Source of the DNA: Lytechinus pictus
Lineage: Eukaryota; Echinodermata; Echinoidea; Temnopleuroida; Toxopneustidae
Assembly (NCBI RefSeq): GCF_037042905.1
Contig: NC_087252.1
Location: 1,327,501 to 1,391,500, forward strand
DNA length: 64,000 nt
Direction of reading: 5' to 3'
Part shown: positions 46,172 to 57,700 of the stretch, piece by piece
How the letters are laid out: every line of letters starts with the position of its first letter
Numbering within the stretch: the stretch's first letter is position 1
Made by a program: the position numbers and the translations under genes
Notes under the pieces: model-generated
Database searches by the model: none
What the model was told of the DNA's origin: nothing
The model's input: the letters and a program-made list of their open reading frames with translations, nothing else

Positions 46172-46994
46172 GTTAAGCAAGGAAATTCAGAATAAAAAAA
46201 AACACAAATATAGGGTGGTTTCACCGAGCTGTTTCTAAAGTTATGAATGATTTTATGAACAAATTTGATAACAACTACCAACATGTGGGCTAATTGTTTT
46301 TTAAATATTGAATTTAAAAAAATCTATAATTCTTTTGAGATATTCCTAAGCATTATTTGTTCTGGACTGGAATGGTATTATCAAATATAATCATCTACCT
46401 ATAAAAATAACGACTCAATTTTCAACTAATGAGCTTAAACATGATTAAGAATCTTATATTTGGTTGGTATCATTCCAATTGCTCATAAGTTATAAAGAAT
46501 TCATGAAACTACCACTGTGTTACTTCACTTTAATAGGTACACAAGTTTTATAACAAATTACACTTTCTTTTGAAAAGGCATGTCTGAATGTACACAAATA
46601 ATACAGAATAATGCTGAAAAGTATGTTATAGCTCAAGTAATGTTTGCACTGTAAACAAGTATTCAAGCTCCAATCGAATTCTAAGAATGGTTGAAAATAT
46701 CAAACTACTGTACATTCTGTTTACCTTAAAATCTCAATTAAAAAACAATTTTTCCAGCAACTGTGAATCTTTGAAAATTTCATCATCATCATCATCACCA
46801 TCATCATCATCACATATTACCAAAGAGTTACAGTCCAAAGACAAAGAAAGATTATATGTTTACTATATACACTAATAAATAGGAATTTCATATTGCCTTT
46901 AGATCTTAGAATGTCTTCATAATTATATCTGAATTTCCTTGCTTGTTTCTTACTGCCTTATAATATTGACATGGCAACCCAAATTCCATAGCTG

Positions 46995-47175
46995 AAAATG
47001 TAGTAATAATATTAATAATAATCCGCTTTCATATAGCGCTTAATACATCGGAACGACGTGTCTAAGCGCTTTACAGATATATTATTACCCCGTTCATCGG
47101 ATTCAATCAGTCATTCCCGCACACAATGTGTGCACGTCCTCCACTCCCTGGGGAGTATTCCAATGTAGCATTGTC
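46995..47175 (-). repeat. Truncated SINE in inferred SELENOS 3' UTR
   Basis: Minus-strand CCCCAGGGAGTGGAGGACG..CGGGGTAATAATATATCTGTAAAGCGC, TTAAGCGCTATATGAAAGC; 3' part of the 37097-37440 family. Confidence 0.78.
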
Positions 47176-47300
47176 ATCTATATATTATATGGTTTTATAG
47201 CAATAAAGATAAAACAATGATCCATGTTCATGTACGTGTATATTGAGAGTAAAGCTGTAAGTCACCCCCCCAAAAAAAAATAAAAATAAAATAAAATAAT

Positions 47301-47459
47301 GGCCCGAATTCACAAAGGTGGACTAAAGTTAACCCATGGATTAGTTAGTCCACCGTTTGTGAATAGCGCGGTGGACTAACTTTATACCCGGGTATTAGTT
47401 AACCCCTGGCTAAATTTAACCCCGGTATAACTTTAGTCCACCTTTGTGAATTCGAGCCA
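47301..47459. mobile_element. Hairpin MITE, CGAATTCACAAAGGTGGACTAAAG termini
   Basis: CCCGAATTCACAAAGGTGG is mirrored by CCACCTTTGTGAATTCGAG; internal CGCGGTGGACTAAC. Followed by an AAAT tract to 47525. Confidence 0.88.
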
Positions 47460-47629
47460 ATAGTGATAAATAAATAAAATAAAATAAATAAATGAATAAA
47501 TAAATAAATGAATAAATAAATGCATAAACATTGTTTTTAAATGAAACAAAGAACATAGGTGGGAAGAAGGCACATTGATCAGGACAATAACAAAGTTTAT
47601 AACACAAGATGAAAATGACTGAAATACAT

Positions 47630-47934
47630 AGGCCCATATTCAGAGGTCCAGTTTAACTTAGACCATGGGATAAACTCTACCCTAAAATTATGGGAAGCCA
47701 AAAACTTCAAAGAGTTGTTCACATTGGAGGTTTCTCATGTCCATTTTTCTCCTTTCTCATGCTTTGATTGATGAAAAAGGTATTTTAGCTGCCATTTCCA
47801 AAGTTTTAGATGATTTGAGTGCCGATATATAGAAACTGTACTGTTAAATATTTGTGTCTTAGCGAGCTTTCCATAGCTAAACCACAGCTTTAGACCAGAG
47901 ATTAAAACAAACATTTCAGTTCAGAATACGGGCC
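47630..47934. mobile_element. Hairpin MITE, GGCCCATATTCAGA family
   Basis: GGCCCATATTCAGAGGTCCAG..TTCAGTTCAGAATACGGGCC. Same family at 53597-53912; a half copy near 40300-40375. Confidence 0.75.
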
Positions 47935-48653
47935 ATAGTATACCGGTATCTGAAATTACATCATAACTATCATTTTCAACTCATTCAACATGGCACAAAG
48001 TTCCACATAATACTTGCATGACTTCAGGCAAGAATAGGGAATGATTAATACTTGACTTCACCAGCTTTGGAATTTGGGTTTTAAAATTAAAATGTACACA
48101 GATACAAGGTCACACAATAATCCAGCTATACTTCATAAAATGAAATGTTCACCCCGACAACACTTGAGCCGTATTGCATAAAATTTACTATTACGGTAAA
48201 TTTCCTATCAACCGACCACATTTAAGGATACCATGGAAATAACGATGGATGATAAAATTACCATAATAATAACTTTCACAGCAACTCACATGTAAATATG
48301 TAAACATGGACTACACCAATGTTGTAACAAGTATGTCCAAAATTTAAAAGGAGGTGTTTCAATCGCTTGCAAGTCAAATTTTGATACCAAAATTGAAATT
48401 TACATTTGCATTTGGTTACAGAATTGCTTTTTGTGGATGATAGCATTTGATTTGATATGCTTAAAATTGGTCAAGTCAATTACTCACAAATGTGAAATTG
48501 GTAATTGCAATCGATTGAAAATTAATTTCTTGTCACACCCCCTTAATGTATATTAAAGTATGGATGTTAAATATTCATTACAGCTGTTTTGGATATATTT
48601 GATAAAGTATGACTGGAACACTGTGTGACCTCTGAATGACCCGTGTACGACCT

Positions 48654-48736
48654 TTAACCTCATCCACCTCCGCTGAATCCTCGTCTAGGTGCCGGCCGGA
48701 ATCCTGAACCTTGTCCGCCCCATAGTGGGTTGTAAT
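48654..48736 (-). CDS. SELENOS: SELENOS exon 6: C terminus with selenocysteine codon
   Basis: Acceptor ATTTCAG|ATTAC. Encodes DYNPLWGGQGSGF, then RPAPRRGFSGGG, then TGA (48662-48660) read as Sec, GGT and the true stop TAA (48656-48654). Sec as the penultimate residue before Gly-stop is the SELENOS signature. Confidence 0.93.
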
Positions 48737-51700
48737 CTGAAATTATGAGAAAATATCAGAATGCTGTATTTAGATTATAGTGAGTATAGTTTTTTAACTA
48801 TTAATTTGTATCTATTTATGATTTTAATTATATTATGACTGTATTGTTTCTGTGCAAATTCTTCATGTGCTGATTTTGATTTTATTATATTGCCAATTTA
48901 TACAAGAAATTATGCTTCCTAGGATACAAGGAATTGTGCTTTTTATCAGATCGTGGAAAAAAAATCTAAAAATCTAAAATCTGTGACCTCTCCACATTTT
49001 CAATGTCAATGGTTTTGTAAAGACTTTTTTTTCATTTGTGAAAATAAAGTTTAACTGAATTGAATCGGATACATAAGATTTTAAATGAACAAGTGGAACG
49101 CCTCTGGCAGTCTCGCCTGCATTACGCGATTTAATATAGCAGCAGTGCTAACTTTGAAAACTACTGTAAGATAATCATTCACAAAAACACCATTCATATA
49201 ATGACATAATACCACTTCATTGACCATAGATGACATTTGAACGGTGACTTAAGACTTGTCAACTACACCCATGTCCACATTTCATTCACTCTATCCATAA
49301 ACTTTCAAAGTTATGATGGCAATTCAACAATTACCTCGACATGGCCTAAGTTTATTGACCTTAACTGACCTTCGACCTTGGTTTTGTGACCTGAAACTCA
49401 CAGGGGATGTTCAGTGATACTTGATTACTCTTATATCCCAAGTTTTATGAAATAGATCCATAAACTTCAGAGTTAGAATGGTAATTCAACAAATACCCCC
49501 AACAGGGCCAAAGTTCATTGACCTTAAATGACCTTTGACCATGGTCATGTGACCTGAAACTCGTACAGGATGTTCAGTGATACTCGATTACTCTTATGTC
49601 CAAGTTTTATGAACTTGATCCATAAACCTTCAGAGTTAGGATGGTAATTTAACAAAGACCCCCAACACGGCCAAAGTTCATTGACCTTAAATGACCATTG
49701 ACCATCGTCATGTGACCTGAAACTCAGGAAGGATGTTCACTAATACTTGATTAACCTTATGTCCAAGTTTCATGAACTAGATCCATAAATTTTCAAAGTT
49801 ATGATAGTAATTCAACAAATACCCCCAACTTGACCAAAGTTCATTGACCCTAAATGACCTTTGACCTTGGTCGTGTGACCTGAAACTCGAGCAGGATGTT
49901 CACTAATACTTGATTAACCTTATGTCCAAGTTTCATGAACTAGGTCCATATACTTTCTAAGTTATGATGTCATTTCAAAAACTTAACCTTAGGTTAAGAT
50001 TTGATGTTGACGCCGCCGCCGCCGTCGGAAAAGCGGCGCCTATAGTCTCGCTCTGCTATGCAGGCGAGACAAAAATGCAACATTGAAACAAAAATACTAA
50101 TGCTACTAAATGGAAGAATTAAAGCTGACAAAAGAGCTCCAAATAGTCAAATGAGTTACGTAGGATTATAGAGACTAAATAAGCATTGTAACAATTTGTA
50201 TGATACATTTGGATAGTCAAATTCTCAGATCATCATATCGGGTATCCATTTAACACCTGGGTGAGAGTAGCAAAGTGTGGATTGACGCCTTGTCAAGGGA
50301 TGCTAGACCGCGGTGAGATTTGAACCCACGACCCTCTGATTACAAGGAAAGAGTCAGAACCGCTACAGCACGACTCTTCCACAGATTAAGAGTGAGTGAT
50401 ATAACCCATCCATTTTTCCAAAAAAAAAAACCTAATCCAGGCTTACCAGCTCGGAGTTTCTTTTTAGGTTTATCCTCTCGACTCGCTCCACGGGCTTCCG
50501 TTTCATCAGCTTCCTGTAAAAAATATAAAACATGATGTATGATGATGATAAGGACTCTGTTTTATAAAAGTTGTAAATAATACAAGTACCAATATTTAGG
50601 GAATATTGGATGGCCTTGAGTGGGATGCAAAGAAATATTGTACGAGCTGAAGAACAATATTGGATGAGTCGAAGACGAATCCAATATTGTTCTTCAGCGA
50701 GTAACAATATTTATACGCATCCTACGAAAATTGGTCATCCAATATTTTTATTTAGATATCCCCACAAAGCTAAACATAAAGTAATGAGGCCAAAAAAAAA
50801 GTTTTTAGTAACCATCATTTACAGCAATCCTGTAAATCATGAGCATGGCACCCGAGTATTGTCATTTTTTTAAAAGAAATCTCTGTAATAAAGTAAAGAT
50901 GCGCTAGCGTATAGTGCAAGCGCATTTGAATTCAATAAATTGACGCTCCTTTACCACACCTCCTGGCAACTAATACGCAATGCAATTTCATTGTGACGCA
51001 ACAATAGTTCATGCGCACAATCATTTATTAACCAATGATAACCTTGTGGGTGGGGCTAAATATTCATTTCGTCCAATATTTTCAATATTGGATGGTTTTC
51101 ATAGGCATGCACGTTAAAAATCAGTTTTAATATTTTCTCTTTGAAACAACCTCGCAAGACGTCAAAAAATATCTGCTCCTCAAAAACGCTACATCTAAAT
51201 AATAATAACAAATCATAATATTCTGTTATTTTGTATTGTGTACTATTCTCTACAGTGCATATCATTAATCATTTACCTGTAACATCTCTATTATGCTTCC
51301 AAAGAAATTTTGATATCATTTTCTTACCCTGGCTTTAGCCTAATCTGCATGCACAGACCTTTTTTTAAGACTAGATTCACTAGATAAATAGTTGTCTCTC
51401 ATTTGACTTGGACAGTGAATGTGGAGACTAGTCTTCACTCCAGACAAGGTATAATTGGTTAAAGTGTCAAATTGAGCATGTTCTTACAGACTAGCTTAAG
51501 CCTGGCAACCTTTATGCTGTCTAGAATACAAACGATAGATAATGACTATCAAATGACAGGATTTCAAAATATTATAGCTTACAGTATATATATAATATCC
51601 CTTATTTAAGTTTGTTGTATTGATAGTGTACACAAGGAGAAAAATAATAATTTGACTATGAAAAGGTTCTTTTTCCCACAATCATAAAGGTGTTTTCTTA

Positions 51701-54700
51701 TAACAATGTAAATTGCTTATTGAAGCACTGCTAAATCGGTAAGGCATTAAGTCTACAGAGCAACAATTATCAACTGAAATTTAATATGAGCTGTCTTGTA
51801 CACTTCAGCTAACTTCTGAATAATTAAGGAGCTACAACCTCTGTGGCCTATTAATGTAAATGTACATGTAGTTCAAATCCAATCATCATCAACATATAAG
51901 CTATATGTACGTTTGTGTTACACCGTGACATGCTATCAGAATTTGATGTTTATCAGATTTTATCAGATAAGACCCCTTCTTTCATTTTTATTAAACCAAA
52001 TATATGATCTTATTTACAGGATGCATGCCAGAAATTTGTATCTACAATAACTTAAAAAATACTTTATCATGTATCAATTACAGAATGATAAGAAATGCAG
52101 CTTTTTTGTATTGTTAATTTTGCATTCAAATTGACCCTATGATAATTAAATGCAAGAAGTTTTATCAAGTTTAACCTCTGATAATACAGGCATTGTTTTA
52201 AAAAAATGACCAGGTTACATTTACTTGGAGACAATGCATGAAATGAATAGAGGGTCAATGTGAAGGTTGTAGGAAAACATGCTTCACCCCATACCAGGGT
52301 CCCGTTTCATAAAGATTTGTTATAATAACAAATGCACAATTTCTATAACAAATTTACAATCAGCCAATCAGATTAAAGGATTTCAGTAGCGTTTAACTGT
52401 TATTGCAAATTTGCTATTCTAACAAGTTTTATGAAACAGATCCCTGATCAAAAGCTACTGATATAATGCCATGTGATTGGCCGATCAAATTCTGTCATCA
52501 AAATAATGTTGTGATGGACAATATGTGTTAATATAAGAAAATTGATACAAGAACTCAGGATCAGTTCAGGCCCATTTCATAAAGACTTGTTAAAATGAAA
52601 ATGCAAAATTTTTTATCACAAATTTACCATCAGCCAATCAGATAGAAGGATTTCAGTAGCTTTCACTGTTACTGCAAATTTGTTATTACAACAAGTTTTA
52701 TGAAACGGGCCCCAGAACCCCTGATATAGAAACATTTAAATGATGAAATGATTAAGACCAGTCAGTTATTGCTGAAAGTGTATATTGTTCACTGCACCCA
52801 GTATCAACAAATTTGACTCGTTGTTTGAAAAAAATTACGATTGTTTGTAAATCAAATCTGACTAATGATAAATCTTACCTCCGAAGATTTCTTTTTTGAT
52901 TTATAACCAAGACCTTTCTGATGGCGCTCCCAGTCTTCTATCTCGTCCTTTCTCTTCTCCTCTTCTTTCTACAAAATGTGTCCAACAATGAACAAACAAT
53001 TGGATTGTCAACTGATTTAATGCTCAAGATATTCATTGCTGCAACATATTTTGTTACAAGGAAGACATATCATGCACACATGAAAATATGAAATAATTAT
53101 GACTTTGTGTAATAAGATAAGAAGAAGGACAAGTGGGGATGTGACTCATCAGCCCACCTGATGAACATTCATTCATGATGGTGCGCATTGTAACTGTTTG
53201 CACAAAATATTCCTTTATTTAAAATTTGATAACTCTTTTATTTATCAGATCTTGATGAACTTAACAGGGTTGCTTCAAGTGAATTTATAACTCTAATTAT
53301 TTAGACATCCGTGCAATCATTTTCAGCCTGAAGTACCCCTTTACCAATGCAGTAAATGTGGATTTTCCAGGGCTCTTTTGAGCATGTCAGGGGCGAAATC
53401 ACCCAAGCCCTAATATACTTTTTTCTCTGGTGCATAGCATCATCATAAATAGCCCATTCTAACCTCTTTCTGTTTCTGAAGATATTCTTCAGCCTCAGCA
53501 TCATACTTGGCCTGTAGTCTTTGTCTTGCTCTCTCCATGGCTTCCTGTCTCTCTAATACTTCATTCGCATCTAAAACAAGATGGGAGAAAAAGAAGTAGG
53601 CCCATATTCTGAAGTCAGGTTTAACTTGGACCATGGCCTAACTCTGTGCTAAAATTATGGGAGCCAAATATTCAAAAATTCTGTTTCTATTATATATTTC
53701 TTATCTTCAATAGTTTGCTTTCATAATGAGGAAAAAATACTTCAAAATACATAATTTATCATTCACAACAATTATGAACAGTTTGGGTGTCATATGAGTT
53801 AATAAATTAAATGTGTACCATAAGGAATTTGTGCTCCAATTGGCCCTCCATAGTTAAACCACAACTTTAAACCAGGGTTTAATTAAAACCCGAGTCCAGA
53901 ATACAGGCCTATGTGTCTAGAATACCCCATACAAACATTTGCCTATGGTGGATCCCCTCCATTTCCATAGATAATGTTAATGTATTATCTTTCCATTTGC
54001 TTTTATATTTTGTTAACTCATGGAAAGAATATTATACTTATCTCCATTTTTATTGTTTATATGATTATATTATAATATGCAAAATTGTAAATACTACCAT
54101 TTTACTCTGTTCTGTTGGAAATGAAAATACATGAATTTGGATTTGAATACACATTACAATCATTGAAATGCTCTATGATCAAAATGGAAACTTTGACAAG
54201 CACCCTATAATACTAAAATCCACATGGGTTCCCACAAGGTCAAATATGTATCATAGACTCAGTAATCAATTATGATTGATGGTGTATGTGGAAGCATCGT
54301 GGTGTAGCAGTTCTGACTCTCGCCTTGTAATCAGAGGGTCGTGTGTTCGAATCCCACCATGGCCTAGCGTCCTTTGGCAAGGCGTTAATCCACACTTTGC
54401 CACTCTCCACCCAGGTGTTAAATGGGTACCCGGTAGGATGTGAAAGCCTATTATGTAGTATGCCTAGCAATTGAGTCTTGGAACTCTTGTTGGAATGCTC
54501 CCCAGGGAGTGGAGAAGGTGCATACATTGTATGCGGGCATGCAAGGATCCGATGACCGGGGTAATAATATATCTGTAAAGCGCTTAGAGATGTCGTTCCG
54601 ATGTATTAAGCGCTATATAAATGCGGAATATTATGATTTGTAAGAAATTAAAACAACTGATTCCTACTTGTAACCTCTGAAGGTTTCCATGGAAAAGAAG

Positions 54701-57700
54701 AATAGTGTAGTAGGATTCACGGTACCCCATGCATCTTTTCTCCTGAACAACATTCTCCTGAAGACGACAAGAACACACTTGTCGAAACGTAGAGATTGGG
54801 TGGTCCTTTTCAGGACCAGCACTTGCCCAAGAAAGATACACGGTGTACCGTGAAACCTACTACACTATAATTCCTACTTACTGTATTTATTGAGATTTGA
54901 TTCCTGGGTTCTCTGTTTCTTCCATCCTTGTAGTCTCGAATCCAGCCAGTTATTGATAAAAACTAAACCTATCACACCAAACAGAATGAACCATCCATAG
55001 TTGGATATGAACTCGGAGGCTGGAAGGAGTTACAAGAGAAAAATAAAAGAAGTAAATAAATGCTAATGTACAAATCATACCATGTATACCAAGCTTTTGT
55101 GCGTCCAGACAGAATGTTTGTCCGGACAAGTAATATCAGACAATATTATAGCACAAACCTTTACAATTATTTGTGATATCTCCCCCTACAAATTTGCAAT
55201 GCTAACTGTGTTAATACATTTAAAGTTATGCTTAAAACTCATCTTTTTAAATCTTAAATTGATCATATCATATATTTATTGGCCAATTTGATGGTATTTC
55301 TTTATTCATAATCTGGTGAGAACTAGTAAATTGTAATATTAATTTTGATACATTTTGTTGTGCAAAGTATTTCTATTTCTATTTCCTTTATACTTCATAT
55401 TTCCTTTCTCTTAACCGCTTCACGTACGTGCAGTCGCCGCTGGCTAACGTCAGCTTAATGGACGACGCCATACTGCCAGATTTGGCCCGCGCCCTCACCG
55501 GCTAACGCTCGAACGCCATTCATCCATACACTAATTCCTCTTGATTACCGTTGATAAAAACCTCGTTCAAATCTTTTCCAGAATTCTTATGAATTAGCGA
55601 TGGATGTTTTTCCGTTAATCAAATATCCTTTATTATACCAATATTTTTGTTATATTTATAACATTTTTATTTTAATCACAATTTCAGTCCAAACGCGGGT
55701 CTGTTTTTGTGAACCCACGTTGTTTGTGCATGCCCACGTATGGCCTTACGCGTATTGAAAGGAATGATGTTGGGTCGAAAAACAGAATTGTTGTTATTGT
55801 TTGTTCCGTGTTTGTTGGGGATGAAACTATGATGGCGACCAGTCACGTTTGACTGTACCGCCAGATAGTTAAGATTAATTAATTAAGGTCAAGGTGAGAT
55901 AAGAGAAATGAGCAAGGGGCTTTGTGGTGGGGGGGGGGGAGGGAGAGAGAGAGAGAGGGGGGGGGGGAGTTAAGAGGGCCAAGTGGGGATACAGTTTCAT
56001 CATGCAGTACAGGGCGTCGATGAACACCTTAATTTTTTTCTCCAACATATGGAAAGTGACAGAATAATCAGAAAAAGGTTGATTGGTTCTGATTTTGAAA
56101 AAAACAAAAAAACAATTCAAACAGAATTAATCAAGATTGCTGTTATTCTTCATGGTTGTAGAATTTAATTTAGTTTCTCTGATAAGTATAATTCTTTCAA
56201 ACAACTCAAATTTTGATTAATCGTATTTGATTTATTTCACTCTTTTCTTTCGCCTCGTTTTTTTTTTCTTCCAAAAAATCAGGGAGCTGAAAAAGATGAG
56301 AGCTAGAACCTAAAGATATGGGGTAGCTATGACGTTGGAGAGGGCTCAGCCCCATGCACTTGCAGATCCAGATCGATTTTCATAGGGGACACTTAGAGTA
56401 GCCCCTATTTCTTTAATATTTTTTTACAAGCAAAAAAAAAAGTCAATGAAGACATCATGCCACCGACAGCTGCCTCGTCAAAGAGGGGCGGTCGATTATT
56501 TTGAGCATTTTTTTTCATTTTGTCCTCAATAGGGGAGCTAGGGGGGGTCAATTAATTCTATATACACTTCTATTGTGTTTATATATGGGGGGGGGTCTGC
56601 TATTGAGCATGTTTTTAAAAGGGCTTAATATAACAGAAATTGTATGATTTTAACACAATAAAATGTATCATGGAGGTTAATACTAAATTAATTAATACAT
56701 AATTAATGATATTTGTTTTAATTGAAAATGAAAATAATAAAGGCACCCATAGATCTTAACATCTCATAAATACAGACCTAAACCTGTATTGGATGTTGAA
56801 CAGGCATAAAGTATGTTTAGCTGTAGCTGATGCTTTGATCCCGCAACCAAATAATGATAGCATAAAGTAGCTGTTATATCAGTGGCGTAACGAGCGAAAA
56901 AAATTTAGGGTTACCAGTAATCAGTATACGATATGGCATATCGGGCAAAATTTATAAAAGTATATAGTTGCAAGCAAGCGACATGAGCATAATTTTGACG
57001 TTTTTGTTACAAAAATCCAATTAAACAATTTCGCAAGATTCTCTTTCCTTTTCCTTTTTTTTCTTGTTCGTGAATTGGGGGCATGCAAGACCCCCCCCCC
57101 CCCCACCCCCCTAACAGCACCACTCTTTGTTATGTCACTGTCTAAAATTGGATTTCAACTTTGAGAATTTGAATTTCTAATCCAAAGGGATAAGACAAAA
57201 ATATTTGCAGATTACTTATTTCAAAGTATTTTTACCTAACTCCCCAACTCTGCTCTAGCTGCACTGCACGTTGCCCAACGGCCTTCCACCAAAGGGCCAG
57301 GCCGACTCGCCCCGCGAGCAAGTGACCGCGTTCGCGTAAGTTCACCCGAAGCCATGACTAAATTCTGACCATAAACATCACCTAACTAATCACTCTCTGA
57401 CAATATTTCAAAGTATCTTTTATTACAGTCGATCATTTGGGCCATTAAACGATAATATTTCCAATGTTATCATGACAAACAATTTTAATGAGATAGTGGC
57501 ATTGTAGAAAAAACAAATTTATAAGCACGAAATGGCACCAGATATATCATCAGACATACAGCGCAGCGTTCGGGACTGGTGAGTGGTACGGCTCGCTTGG
57601 AGTTTTCGCCCCGACGAATTCAGCGAAAACGTTACCATTGCGCCGTGCGAATGTTCAATCTACGGCTCTCAATCAGAGACTTGAATGTCTCTTTTCGCAT

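Larger units (their letters stand above)
45960..48653 (-). other. Inferred long SELENOS 3' UTR (repeat-bearing)
   Basis: Extends from the TAA to past the SECIS-like element. ATTAAA hexamers on the minus strand at 46531-46526 and 45971-45966 are possible poly(A) signals; only the second lies beyond the SECIS. The stretch carries a truncated SINE, two hairpin MITEs, an AAAT tract and an ATC microsatellite (46781-46812), so part of it may be an intron. Extent is inferred. Confidence 0.4.

Noticed and set aside
48480..48537. SECIS candidate close to the SELENOS stop (minus strand GUGA..UGAG)
   Set aside because: Helix is broken by a bulge and AA spacing is short; the 46107-46171 fold is far better. 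Other AUGA positions between 46880 and 48580 gave no helix II.
48660..48662. TGA as the true SELENOS stop
   Set aside because: The GGG-TGA-G-stop context and SELENOS homology of all upstream exons support Sec recoding.
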